A DNA stretch of 64,000 bases from Mantis religiosa (Eukaryota > Arthropoda > Insecta > Mantodea > Mantidae). The DNA is taken from assembly GCA_030765055.1 (NCBI GenBank), contig CM060953.1, forward strand, positions 184,591,268 to 184,655,267. The letters run 5' to 3'. Of this stretch, positions 42,894 through 54,759 are shown piece after piece. The translations under genes and the position numbers were made by a program. Under the pieces are notes generated by a model. It was not told where the DNA came from, did no database searches, and saw only the letters and a list, made by a program, of their open reading frames with translations. Positions within the stretch are counted from its first letter, which is position 1. Each line of letters starts with the position of its first letter.

Positions 42894-44250
42894 TTGTTTT
42901 ATCGAGTCTACTTTTTTGCCTAGTAAGATATTGTCTACCTCTTTCCGTTTACTATTTATGCAAATGAAGATATTATCAGGAAATTCGAAATGGATATTTC
43001 ATTTGAGCGGTAAAAATCTTACATATATGACATTTTATTCAAAATTTTTACAGTAATTTCTGATAAAATCGAAATTTACTAACATTCCCTGTCCTGTCGG
43101 TGCACAATTTTTTGGCATTTTAGCCAAACTGTTGTTTTATTTTGTTTACTCGGATGCCCTCTTTTGTTAAATTCATGGGCTGCCAAAACATTTATTTCCA
43201 TTGAAATCTTTGTATCAAATTTTTCAGTAGAATGCATTGCTTTTATTTTGTATTTGTAGTAGAGAGTGTTAGAATTACATGTTACGTGAAAGTAAATTCC
43301 CGGGAGATGTGCAGCGCTGGAGAAAGTCAAGTAAAGCTCTCTGCATATTCAAGCAACATAACCAGATAAAAACAAGTTAACAAACAAAAACCCCTTGTCA
43401 GGGACAAACTGTTGCTGAAGCTCTTCCCTTCCATTTTCTTTCTCCACTCGTCCGTTTCTTTTCCTTTGCCGCTCTGTTGAGTCGAGGTAAATGGAAATGT
43501 TTTTCCCCTCCCTTTCTGCAATTGTCCGCCTCGATTTTGTTTCGTTTGTGGTTTCCACCCCTTCTTTGAAATTAAAAGATAATGTCGCATTGCGCGATGC
43601 GAATTTGTAAAGGGAAGGGTCTTCTCCAGATGAAATACATTGTGATTGACATACGCTTTGCAGTTCAAGGGCACTTGAAAAATGATGCTCCCTTTTCACC
43701 ACATTCCAACCCGCAGCCTACTTTCCTTTATCCAGCCCTTGAGCAAGGTTCCACGTGAGTAACCCAGCTGATCACCAATCTACCCTTACTCCATCTAATT
43801 AAGTTAACTCTTCATTTGTTTTCAGTAGATTATCCCACCAACTTCACTCCAGATCACAAGGAACAATTCTCTTTGAAATTAAACTACGTACTTTTATGAC
43901 TCACTACTATTCTTTCAAATTCGATTGAAATACATGCAACTAATAACCTTCTAGGTTAGAATCTTCTAAAACATTACAAGTTTTGTACCACAGTGCCTTC
44001 CTGCTTCAAATTTAGTACACTAGAATCCAAAAATAAAGACTAAATAACTCAAATTCATTTGTAATCTATTCAAACATGTAAATTAGTTTATATATCCTAA
44101 AAGTTTTGCATTTTCAGAGTACTGTTTGCCTTCAATTTTTTGTTATTCAGCTAATAGATAAAAGAGTAACGATTTACATGAAGCGAACACAAGACTGCCA
44201 ACACAAGGAACAGAACAACTTATTTTGCTTTCCAGTTAACTTCCTTTTAC
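42894..44250. other. No gene recognised
   Basis: Two overlapping minus-strand ORFs of 115 and 117 codons (43327-43702) have no recognisable motif and look like chance frames. Confidence 0.45.
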
Positions 44251-44257
44251 CGGTTAG

Positions 44258-44465
44258 GTCGTATCGGACAGTGAATGAAATGGTTGAAATGATACTCAAA
44301 TGAGTCCAGGTTACATAGAGCTTAGTTACATGAAATTAAGCTTTCAGATAAGGGAAAACTACAAGAAAAGAACCTTATTCAGAAAACTCAACAATGACGG
44401 AGATTGTTTTGAACTTGGGACCTGATAACGTGAGGCAGACACGTCGCCCTCTACGGCATAAGGGC
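44258..44465 (-). mobile_element. Degraded SINE-A copy
   Basis: Minus-strand head GTCTGCCTCACGTTATCAGG with GGTCCCAAGTTC, and body words shared with SINE-A (CATTTCATTCACTGTCCG). Several indels. It is older than the 24518 and 35039 copies. Confidence 0.65.
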
Positions 44466-45660
44466 ACGTCCTATAGCTGATAGTAATAGGTAACTTGAAG
44501 AATGACGATTGGAAATTTGAACAAATCAACTGAAATGGGAATTTAATTATGTAAACAGACTATGAAATGAAAAACCCAATCAAAACGAGGTGATAATGAG
44601 ATGACATAAAAATTTAATCGGAGTACTGCAGTCAAGTATAGCTTTTAATTTGTCAGTTTTAGTTTTAGTTCTAGCGGTCAGTAAACTATTTAAATGCTTT
44701 GATTTGTTGCTATTTTTAGTGTGTCTAGTGATGTAATATATTTGCAGGTTATTTACTTACTTGTCTGCACTGTCCTCCTGCAGTTCTCTGTGCTCTAAGG
44801 GTAATATGCTGGCTGAGGTCGCCGGTATCAACATCCTAAGTATGGCTTCCTTAGAAGGGAAGTAAAGCCGGTGATTCCATGTCGTACCTAAATTTTATAA
44901 TTAGAGTATTTGAGTTAGACACATTATGTAACCATGTTCCCTGTAAAAGTGGTGAAAATTGCTTCTTCCTAGAAAAAATGGCTTCCGAAGCAGCACATTA
45001 GAGCACTGAAAATATAACTTGCAGAAAAATCTGCATATCTAACAGCCCGGTTTCTAGAATCTACATCAGCCCTTATTATGCAAACCTTATTTTTACCTTT
45101 ATTCAACTTCCAAAAGAAATTACATAAAATCTTTTATAGATTTTGCAAATATACTCTACTTGCTGCCTTAACTAAGCCAACAGGTTGCAGATTTTTTCTA
45201 ATCTAATCTCATCTAATGTACTTATCTAAAACAGTCTTTCTTCTACTTTGTTTCTACTCCAACAATATAGTTCAAATCTACATTTCTACTACAGATTTAG
45301 TTATGAAAACAAACTACGAAAGACTGTATCGTACAATTTTAAAATTTCCTCTACTGCAACTGGTATCCAAAGCTTCCTCCTACTGGTATCCATCTTCTAA
45401 AGGGACTGGCATCAGTAGATGGAGCTGGTTCGTCAGTTCCAGATATCCGGGTTGTTTTCTTTCCACTTCTACATAATCAGTTGTATCTGTCCACTCTGAT
45501 ACTCTCCATATATCTACCTCCTCTGGCTCACCTGGGATTCTTGTCCTTTCTGTGGTTTCTACTATTTTCTCCGATATCCATAATTCTTAAATTAGGTCTT
45601 CAAGTCTGCTAATCTGTATCTTCAGTTTCTCTTGGTCCTATTTCCCTCCAATGATCTCAT
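44466..45660. other. No feature recognised
   Basis: AT-rich, no convincing ORF or repeat. A short GC-richer patch near 44800-44880 has no assignment. Confidence 0.45.
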
Positions 45661-45661
45661 A

Positions 45662-45860
45662 AATGAAATGTGTAGTGTTTAACGCCCGCTTTTACTACAT
45701 ACGGCACCGCAGGCGGTGACACTGATGATGCATGAGATGAAGATGGAGCACAGGTGGAATGAGATGGCGGGGGAAACCGGAGGTCCCGGAGAAAACCCGC
45801 CCCAACGCCGTGTTGTCCACCACAAATCTCACTTTGCGGTTGCCTGGGATCGAACCCATA
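45662..45860 (-). mobile_element. SINE-B copy, 5' truncated
   Basis: Nearly identical to 33731-33979 through the body, but it ends at the B box (TGGGATCGAACCCA), so the A box is missing. Confidence 0.88.
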
Positions 45861-46223
45861 TTCTTCCTTATTTAGCCAATAAGTTGCAATAACTTCCAGA
45901 TAAATTCAGTCAAAGATAAACAGTATCTTAGTGCATGCCTAGTTCATATTTAGTATTTTGAAGCTATTTATGCAAGGAGAAATGTATACCAATTGTAATA
46001 TTGAATGCAGTGGTTAATATTCTCTCAATTTGGCTCTCACTGAAGTATTTTCAAATATAAAACTCGCTGTAAATTTGGAAAAAGACCCTAGAAAGTGAGA
46101 TATTGTAAGAAACTTATTAAACATTACCACACGCCTTAAATATTCCTCGACATATTTGAGTTTGATTTATGAGTCACTATGTTTACACTCTAACTTCACT
46201 TATTTGTTGTTGTATAATTGAAA

Positions 46224-46254
46224 CGTTTTCAAGATCATTCTATCTCATCCTCAG
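46224..46254 (-). ncRNA. Hammerhead-like motif in PLE
   Basis: Minus strand CTGAGGA, short stem (AGAT/ATCT core), GAAA. The stem is weaker than in the 19.9-20.2 kb copies because of a C-to-A change. It overlaps the coding end. Confidence 0.35.
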
Positions 46255-46534
46255 CTGTTTGGTGACTAAATGAACCTTCCTCTTCTTCCACTACTACGGA
46301 GTTCCGATCACTCTGCCATCTGGTGTTAGGGGCACTAAGTTTTAATACTTCATTTAATGCCGGGATTTCAAAATTTATAACTTTATCACGGTTTTTGTTT
46401 ATGAATATTTTTTCCCAAATATCCAATTCTATGGGTGTACTTAAAGATTTTAACAGTTTAATGTTGTGGCCAATATTGTGGTTTTCTGTCCAAAAATGGT
46501 GTGAAACTGCAGATTTTTCTGTTTTCTGACTCAT
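46235..46534 (-). pseudogene. PLE endonuclease C-terminus (GIY-YIG region)
   Basis: 99 codons: KSAVSHHFWTENHNIGHNIK, LLKSLSTPIELDIWEKIFI, NKNRDKVINFEIPALNEVL, then an acidic tail (VVVEEEEGSFSHQ). The pattern 'avA.H......H.......LL....... .LD..E.I+I.KN+...+N.EIP' is the end of the GIY-YIG endonuclease domain of Penelope-like elements. RT and the rest are missing. Confidence 0.7.
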
Positions 46535-46606
46535 AAATCAAACTCAAATATGAAGAATACTTCACTGTTAATAATGCTTCTGCTTTTAATATTTATTCCT
46601 CGACAT

Positions 46607-47467
46607 GTATGAAGCACAAATCTTACTTCATCAGGAACATAACCCAAGCCGTCGAGATTGTCCTAATGGTTGATTTGAATCTGTATGGGAGATTCAATTT
46701 GCTGTTGAACCGTTGGAGAGGACATGCAGCACAGATAAGATCATTGTTAGAAAACCCTGATCAAGATGACGATCATTAGCGTGTAATCATACTGACCACA
46801 TTGACTGCGTCCACGTGTGACGCAATAGGCGTAGCACTAGACTGCAGGAATAGTGTGTGTAGTTTATCCACGTTGGTTACAAAATATTAAATTTTTTAAA
46901 ATAGTTAGGTAACTACTTATTTTATTGCATAAATCTAGTTTGTATTTAAAACACACACCTATATTTTGCTTTGAAAAAGATTCAGATGTGTCACATGCAC
47001 ACTATTTTTCTATTCATTTTTCAACAAGCTACTCTTAAAAAGTCCATTTTTCTAACTGAGGTTAACCGAGACAGGCATTTTTAAAATATTTTTAGACGGT
47101 TGATCGCAAAAGTAGACCTTTTAGTAGTTCAGGTTTGTGTTAAAAGTAACAAATTCTTTCGCTGGTTGCCCAAAAGGTTTCAATTCGTCGGTAATGCCAA
47201 CTTTGGTTTCTTGTGACGATCGTCTCGTTCAAGAAGGCCATGAATCTGTGTTAAATAATACTTGTATAAAATGCCGGGCTATAGAGAAAATTCCAAAGAG
47301 AACAAACATAAGATTGTAACACAAATTCTCCCTACACTGTCAACTATTTCAAAACCAAACAATGGATCTTTCGTAAATCACGTAACATTTCCCACTTCTT
47401 CCACCTAAAGAATAACTATTTCAAAATGTAATAACTGTATAATCAATAGAGTCCGGATAATCAAGCA
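46607..47467. other. No feature recognised
   Basis: AT-rich; a 60-aa ORF at 47137 has no motif. Confidence 0.5.
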
Positions 47468-47575
47468 TACGAGGGTGATCTGAAAAGTTTTCGACCTAAT
47501 GAAGATACAAGACATTTTAGATATTTTTATTTTTCAACATAGTCTCCTTGTGACTCTACACACTTTTCCTTTTTG
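47468..47575 (-). mobile_element. End fragment of family C mariner
   Basis: ACGAGGGTGATCTGAAAAG followed by TTTTCGACCTAATGAAG and TCAACATAGTCTCCTTGTG match the left end and first repeat unit of the element at 51025. Only one end survives. Confidence 0.75.
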
Positions 47576-48140
47576 TTGCTAGTATTTATTCTAATATGGA
47601 TTAAATTGCTACTATAGCACCATAAAAGACCTATAGTTACTGACGACAGGTACATAACTGTCTGTTTACCGTAAATTTATAAAAAAAAGTTCGTGAACAC
47701 ACATTCAAAAAGACAAATAATTTCACATCTGGACAAAATATCTTCGGATCCAGCAGCACTAACAACTTTGTAAGCATCTACGGACCTTCCACCATAGAAC
47801 CTAGATGGAGCACTCTGTGATTTCTTTTTATTTTCAGAAATTAAAGATGAAATGAGCGCAATAATGTTTTCGTTACCAAATGAAACATTTTAAATACCTG
47901 ATTTGTGAAGTGCATCAGGATAATTATCATCATGGTTTAAGGACTAATTTCATCGAACAAAAACTATATTGATATTAAAGACACGCATTAAAAAAACATT
48001 TAGATTTTTCAAAACTAATCTTTGTTCAATTTTTCAAAATTTTCAAGTCCAATTAATAACTGGCATATTTATATCCTAAAGTCCAGTGCATTGAAATATT
48101 GATTATTAAGGTCATACAGGAACCACTCTAGCATTGAGCC
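47576..48140. other. No feature recognised
   Basis: AT-rich sequence without recognisable structure. Confidence 0.5.
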
Positions 48141-49935
48141 CGCCTCTGTAGTATGATGGTAGCGTCGCTATTCAAATTCGAATCTCGCTCAGGGTGACTT
48201 ATCTGGATAAGGCTTTTCTGAGGGTTTCTCTTATCCTGAATGATGAGAGTCTAGTAACCATAGCCTCTATGAACCTTGCATACATTTGAACATCATTTCA
48301 TTCATCATCCGGTATGACTTAACGTTGGAGGCTTTTTCTTATCCTGAAAGATGAATGTCTGGTAACTCTAAGCTCTATGTACCCTGTACTCATTTGAACA
48401 TCATTTCATTCATCATCCGGTATGACTTAACGTTGGAGGCTTTTTCTTATCCTGAAAGATGAATGTCTGGTAACTCTAAGCTCTATGTACCCTGGACTCA
48501 TTTGAACATCATTTCATTCATCGTCCGATATGATTTAACGTTGGAGGTTTTCTATTATCCTGAAAGATGAATGTCTAGTAACTCTAAGCTCTATGTAGCC
48601 TGGACTCATCTGAACATCATTTCATTCATCGTCCGATATGACTTAACGTTGGAGGTTTTCTCTTATCCTGAAAAATGAATGTCTAGTAACTCTAAGATCT
48701 ATGTACCCTGTACTTATTTGAACATCATTTCATTCGTCGTCCGATATGACTTTACGTTGGAGGTTTTGTCTTATCTTGAAAGATGAATGTCTGCTAACTC
48801 TAAGCTCTATGTACCCTGTACTCATCTGAACATCATTTCCTTCATCGTACGATATGACTTAACTTTGGAGGTTTCCTCTTATCCTGAAAGATGAAGGTCT
48901 AGTAAATCTAAGTTCTATGTAGCTTGTACTCATTTCAACATCAATTCATTCATCGTTCGATATGACAACGTTGCAGGTTTTCTCTTATCCTGAAAGATGA
49001 ATGTCTAGTAACTCTAAGCTCTATGTACCCTGTACTCATTTGAACATAATTTCAATCATCGTCCGATATGACTTAAAGTTGGAGGTTTTCTCTTCTCCTG
49101 AAAGATGAATGTCTGGTAACTCTAAGCTCTATGTGCCCTGTACTCATTTGAACATAATTTCAATCATCGTCCGATATGACTTAAAGTTGGAGGTTTTCTC
49201 CTATCCTGAAAGATGAATGTCTAGTAACTGTAAGCTCTATGTACTCTGTACTCATTTGAACATAATTTCAATCATCGTCCGATATGACTTAAATTTGGAG
49301 GTTTCCCTTATCCTGAAAGATGAATGTCTAGTAACTCTAAGCTCTATGTATCATGTACTCATTTAAAGATCATTTCATTCATCGTCTGATATGACTTATC
49401 GTTGGAGGTTTTCTCTTATCCTGAAAGATGAATGTCTGGTAACTCTAAGCTCTATGCAGCTTGTACTCATTTGAACATCATTTCAATCATCGTCCGATAT
49501 GACTTAACGTTGCACGTTTTCTCTTATCCTGAAAGATGAATGTCTAGTAGCTCTAAGCTCTATGTATCCTGTACTCATTTGGACATCATTTCGTTTATCG
49601 TACGATATGATTTAACGTTGGAGGGTTTCTCTTATCCTGAAAGATGAATGTCTAGTAGCTCTAAGCTCTATGTATCCTGTACTCATTTGGACATCATTTC
49701 ATTTATCGTACGATATGATTTAACGCTGCACGTTTTCTCTTATCCTGAAAGATGAATGTCTAGTAGCTCTAAGCTCTATGTATCCTGTACTCATTTGAAC
49801 ATTATTTCATTCATCGTACGATATGACTTAACGTTGTAGGTTTTCTCTTAACCTAAAAGATGAATATCTGGTAACTTTAAGCTCTATGTACCCTGGGCTC
49901 ATTTGAACATAATTTCCTTCATCTTCTGTATAACG
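48141..49935 (+). repeat. SINE-A head followed by 108-bp satellite from the SINE body
   Basis: A degraded SINE-A head (GCCCGCCTCTGTAGTATG, with the A-to-B-box spacer deleted) leads into about 15 tandem copies of the SINE body. The word CGTTGG recurs at 48323, 48431, 48539 and 48647 (108 bp). Each unit holds TTATCCTGAAAGATGAATG, GTAACTCTAAGCTCTATG and CATTTGAACATCATTTCATT, that is, body without head. Confidence 0.92.
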
Positions 49936-49944
49936 TAAGGTTAG

Positions 49945-50090
49945 AGGGCGTTTATTTCAAACAAAAGAGGCCTACGATCGACCTACCGACTCAGGTAACC
50001 ACAGTATAAGCGATTTTCATACTGCCCTGGCCAATGGGAATTGAACCTGGGACCTCGTTAATGCGAGCCCTACCACATTACCTGGGTTTA
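49945..50090 (-). mobile_element. SINE-C, tRNA-like
   Basis: Minus strand: GGTAATGTGGTAGGGCTCGC (A-box region), GAGGTCCCAGGTTCAATTCC (B box), then a short body ending in ATAAACG. It follows directly after the 108-bp array. Confidence 0.55.
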
Positions 50091-50094
50091 TACA

Positions 50095-51022
50095 AGGGAA
50101 TTACGTTCACTTTTCCCCTTGAATGGACGTGCTATATACATTTTTACAGATTAAAGCGTGACTCTCCCTTGTATCTGCGATAATGACCCGCTATCATCGG
50201 CAACAAAGAGCGAATGTTTGCACGCGCCTGGAAGTTTCTAATCCTCTACAGAAGTTGATGTCAATGGGAGGGAAGGGCTGTCAAATTAACACACTCCATG
50301 AACTGCAGGTGAAGCAAGGGGGGCCAACATAATAGGGAGACGTTGAAACATAGGACCAAGTAGCATTCGCTTCAAATGCTCTGGTCCCCGAAGCTATTGT
50401 TTGATTTTCTATTATAATTGCGTTTTAATAGACAATGGAGGGAGAGAGAGAGCGCGCTGGCTGCTGGTATTGTTATAAAGAGAGTATGAAATATCAAGCA
50501 GAAATGTACTACAGTGGAAAGGAGAGAAAAAAGATATAGCTACCTGCTGGCATCTAAATGGGTCAGAATAAAGGGCAGAGTGCGTATTATGTTGGGGTAG
50601 TAGACGTGTGTACTTGGTTTTGTGCTCAAACGAACGTTTTATATACACTCTTTTATTTTCAGTACACGAAAAAGTTTGATGTTTGTGCCCCCTGGAGTGC
50701 TTAGCCTTTACTTGATTCCTTTTCAGTCCCAAAAAGTATTAAGACAAAGGGGTTGTTTTATTTCTATTCATTTTGTGCAAGGAGGGATAGTCTGTTATTC
50801 GTTATATTGGCAAAAGCTGCTCAAGTCGATCTTGTAATAAGGAAATAAAAACGCGCGACTATGTTGTACACCCCTGACAAATATCTAGTTACATTCATGC
50901 CTCCATATTTAAATACTGGACACACCTGGCTGGCGGTACTGACATTTATACTGATTTAATAAACTCTAAGAGTTTGTGTGTACGTATGTACTCTGATATC
51001 AAAACACTTTCAGTCGCTTAAG
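50095..51022. other. No feature recognised
   Basis: A GAGAGAGAGAGCGCG tract near 50440; the 106-aa minus-strand ORF at 50412 lacks motifs. Confidence 0.45.
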
Positions 51023-51024
51023 TA

Positions 51025-53108
51025 CATATGTGGTCTGAAAAGTTTTCCGACCTAATAAAGCTACAAAACATTCTTTACAGAATTTTTTATTTTTTATTTT
51101 CCAGCATAGTCTCCTTTTAACTCTACACACTTCTCCCAGCGATGCTCCCATCTCTGTAACCCGTCCAAATAGTACTCGGCGTTTTTCAACATAGTCTCCT
51201 TGTAACTCTACACACTTCTCCCAGCGATGCTCCCATCTCTGTAACCCGTCCAAATAGTACTCCACGTTTTTCAACATAGTCTCCTTGTAACTCTACACAC
51301 TTCTCCCAGCGATGCTCCCATCTCTGTAACCCGTCCAAATAGTACACGGCGTTTTTCAACATAGTCTCCTTATAACTCTACACACTTCTCCCAGCGATGC
51401 TCCCATCTCTGTTGCCCGTCTAAATAGTACTTGGCGTTTTTCAACATAGTCTCCTTGTAACTCTACACACTTCTCCCAGCGATGCTCCCATCTCTGTTGC
51501 CCGTCCAAATAGTACTCGGCGTTTTTCAACATAGTCTCCTTGTAACTCTATACACTTCTCCTAGCAATGCTCCTATCTCTGTTGCCCGTACAAATAGTAC
51601 TCGGCGTTTTTCAACATAGTCTCCTTGTAACTCCGCACACTTCTCCTAGCAATGCTCCCATCTCTGTTGCCGTCTAAATAGTACTCGACGTTTTTCAACA
51701 TACTCTCCTTGTAAATGTACACACTTCTCCCATCGATGCTTCCATCTCTGTAACCCGTCCAAATGGTAATCGGCGTTTTTCAACATAGTCTCCTTGTAAC
51801 TCTATACACTTCTCTCAGCGATGCTCCCATCTCTGTTGCCGTCTAAATAGTACTCGACGTTTTTCAACATACTCTCCTTGTAACTCTACACACTTCTCCC
51901 AGCGATGCTTCCATCTCTGTAACCCGTCCAAATAGTAATCGGCGTTTTTCAACATAGTGTCCTTGTAACTCTATACACTTCTCCCAGCGATGCTCTCATC
52001 TGTGTAACCCATCCAAATAGTACTCGGCGTTTTTCTCTACAAAACAATCGTTCACGAAGGTAACTGCCTCTTCATTTGACGAAAATCTCTGTCCGAGCGC
52101 AATATTCAGATGAGGGAAGAAAAGGAAGTCACTTGGGGCTAGATCTGGTGAGTCGTGGATTTTTGCCATTGCAACCGCAGAGGTGTGAGACGATGTGCTA
52201 TCTCGATGTAACAGGATTTTCTTTTTCTGTAAATGTGGCAGTTTTTCCGCAAGTTCTGCATTTAGCTTGTCAAGTAATGATGCGTAGTATTCTCTTGTAA
52301 TGTTTATTTTTCCTTACTGAAGGTAATCGTTTAAAATAACGCCATGATTATCCCCAAAAACAGTCAACATCACTTTCCCACCCCAAAAAAGTTTTTGCTA
52401 TTTTTGGAGCCGGTTCCCCCTTTGTTGTTTACTGTTTGGACTGTATTTTTGATTCGGGCGTGTAATGGTGTATCCAAGTTTCATCTACGGTAATTAATGG
52501 GCGCTAGAACTCGGATCTATTGCACCTAAACTGCGCCAACAGAGCGTTGGAAATGTTCTTTCGAGAACGTTTTTGGCCTAACGTGAGCAAACACGGTACC
52601 CAATGCGTGGACAGTTTTCTCATGTCTAAATGTTGATTTAATATGTGACAAACACGTTCTTTGTACATGTCCATAGCCTCTGCTATCTCTCTCACTTTAA
52701 TTCGTTGGTCGTCTAGCATCATTTGGTGAACTTTGGCGAGGTTTTCGTCGGTAGTTGCAGTTTTTGACGTCCCGAACGTTCATCGTCTCCCAAGCTCTTA
52801 CGGCCACGTTTAAATTCAGCTGCCCAAAGTTTCACTGAGGTAAAAGATGGTGCAGTGTCGCATACACAGAATCTAACTCATCTTTGATTTGCGTAGGCGT
52901 ATTACCTGTCAAGATGTTGTCCATTTGTCCAGTTTGTTCATAAAAGCATTCAGATCAACTCACTCAAACGAGTTTACATAACAACTGAGCGTCCAAAATG
53001 GCTGAAACTTTGGTAACTGTCAACAGATGAACAACGAAATTCACTAGCTTTTATTTACTAGTGCTACCATCTTGATGTTGAGGTCGGAAATTTTTCAGAC
53101 TACCCTCG
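51025..53108 (-). pseudogene. Family C mariner with internal 85-bp array
   Basis: TA at 51023-51024 and at the right end. TIR words GGTCTGAAAAGTTTTCCGACC (left) and the inverse of TAGTCTGAAAAATTTCCGACC. Minus-strand transposase: MMLDDQRIKVREIAEAMDM, VCHILNQHLDMRKLSTHWVP, ITVDETWIHHYTPESK (first Asp), LLHRDSTSSHTSAV (second Asp; the usual HDN is changed to HRD) and DLAPSDFLFFPHLNIALGQ (third Asp). The C-terminal stretch NAEYYLDGLQRWEHRWEKC with VELQGDYVEK is amplified in tandem. Stops and frameshifts are numerous. Confidence 0.88.
51095..52035 (-). repeat. 85-bp minisatellite from a mariner C-terminus
   Basis: GTTTTTCAACATAGTCTCC recurs at 51181, 51266, 51351, 51436, 51521 and 51606, then with 84-bp steps. 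About 11 units. Because 85 is not a multiple of three, successive units change frame, unlike the 105-bp arrays. Confidence 0.92.
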
Positions 53109-53220
53109 TAAGACCTGAAACTTTTCTGGCGTGGAATATATTCCAGATTTTCTCGGGGAAACAAGCCAGGTGAAAAGACGATAATCTCATAATCAGGATA
53201 CTTATAAGACAAGTTATAAA

Positions 53221-53224
<4 letters not shown>

Positions 53225-53254
<30 letters not shown>
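53225..53254. repeat. (AT)n microsatellite
   Basis: About 15 AT units. Confidence 0.97.
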
Positions 53255-53255
<1 letters not shown>

Positions 53256-53670
53256 GCAAGAATTAACAAAGACAAAACAAAGCACCACCAATACTCGCAT
53301 CACTTAACAAAACACTGTGTAAATTGCGTAAGTTAAATGCTAAGTCACGAGATGGCGTGAGTGTAAAAAACTACTTAGGTCACAGAAGGAGGCTTTGGGC
53401 ATTTTCTCCGAGAGGAGCACGCTTAATCGTGATACTGGATTTCAGTTGAGCTCCTCTGGGAAGCCAGTCTTAAAAATGGAGATCAGTCGGCTTAAGAAGC
53501 ACAGATCTATCCAGCTTGATAATCAAGTTAAGTAGTTACGTTTCTCTGACATATTAAGTTTTCTACACTCACGCCGTCTCCTGGCCCGCATTTAATTTAC
53601 GCAGTCTTTTGTTTAGTGATGTGAGTATGATAGTGTTTTGTCTTTGTCGATTTTTGTGTTATATCTATTT
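53256..53670. repeat. Imperfect fold-back repeat
   Basis: 53256-53372 and 53540-53670 are imperfect inverted copies (GTTTTGTTAAGTGATGCGAG on one side versus TTTTGTTTAGTGATGTGAG on the other; ACACTCACGCC in both). The centre is about 170 bp. It resembles an old MITE. Confidence 0.75.
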
Positions 53671-53932
53671 TGTGGCTCTAGCAACAGCAACTCCAATACT
53701 CCATACTCCAATACGAGAATCGATTGTAGGAAAAATGGCGGCGCTCGTGGCCCAGCTTGTTATGTTGTGGTTATATCTACAGAGTAAAGTGTGTGTTTAC
53801 TTTGTGTGTTTGAAGAATTAATGTAATTCATATTACAGTGGCAATTAGTGACTAACGAGTTAGTTTATAGTTAAGTATTTAACATAAAGTGATAACGTTT
53901 ACCTAAATATATACTGTGAAGTATTGTCGAAA

Positions 53933-54260
53933 TGCATCTTTGTTGTGTTCCCAGCTGCAATCTAATTATGGTAGTGTACCTCATACGACATTTAAATTTC
54001 CGAAGGTAAAATCGTAATGGGATAAGTGGACCAGGAACATACATTATAAAGATTTTAAAGTAAGTGACAAAACTGTAGTTTGTATTCATTTTGAACAGTG
54101 CTTTGAGGTTAAGGAAGACATCTTTCCAGTAAATGATGGTGAACCAATTCGTGCCCTTCGAAAAGTACCAAAATTAATAGATGATGCATACCCCACGATT
54201 TTTAAGAATCAGCCCTCCTATCACACATTAAAGCTCAACCAGAAACAAACGAAATCCTGA
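53933..54260 (+). pseudogene. THAP-domain DNA-binding remnant
   Basis: Starts MHLCCVPSCN. After a one-base shift the reading continues YGSVPHTTFKFPKVKS, a stop, WDKWTRNIHYKDFKVSDKT, then VVCIHFEQCFEVKEDIF. The residues C-x4-C, W, and C-x2-H-F with an FP motif are the C2CH zinc-coordinating THAP signature. It ends at a stop after LKLNQKQTKS. The domain binds transposon ends in P-type transposases. One frameshift and one internal stop inactivate it. Confidence 0.7.
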
Positions 54261-54489
54261 AGAATGCATCCAACACATTTTACAGAGAGTAAAGATAAGT
54301 TTAATATTTGGTGTTCACAAGATGTTATTGACAGTTTTGAACCGAAGTGGTGAGGAGATTTTAACTCATTGATAGTTATTATTAAAGACGATTAGTTACG
54401 TTCTTTTCTATAACATTCAAGATCCCAGCTTCACTGAAGTTCCTTCACTTAATAAGTTTCAAAGAATTTCATAACCTAGAAGCAATATT

Positions 54490-54759
54490 ATGAGCCTTCC
54501 CGTGGAAAATTTTAAATGGCTCTTGCAGTGTGAGGGAACTGACACCTTCAAACGTGACAATTGGAGTAAACTGGACAATCTGGTGAGTTCTCTTATATAT
54601 TATAGTATAAGCAGTACCTATGTCCTTACCAGAAAAGGTTACTATGTAAACAATATAAAAGAAACTTTAGTACTTGCTACAGACGATAGGATGATTGAGT
54701 CCAATAAGATAAAGTTTGCTGTGTTTAATGCTTATGAGTTGTCATGCCTTATAAATTAA
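54490..54759 (+). pseudogene. Unassigned ORF inside the P-like element
   Basis: 89 codons, starting MSLPVENFKWLLQCEGTDTF, with a basic central stretch (DRMIESNKIKFAVFN). It is protein-like and lies within the TIRs, so it may be part of the transposase, but I recognise no catalytic motif. Confidence 0.35.

Larger units (their letters stand above)
46154..46593 (-). mobile_element. Penelope-like element fragment with 13-bp target duplication
   Basis: TATTCCTCGACAT at 46141-46153 and 46594-46606 is the target duplication. The ends are inverted repeats (GTTTGATTTATGAGTCA and its complement). The coding remnant lies inside on the minus strand. The same element, in palindromic form, is at 19856-20339. 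Confidence 0.82.

Noticed and set aside
43327..43702. Overlapping ORFs of 115 and 117 aa as host genes
   Set aside because: No motif, two frames equally open, unremarkable composition.
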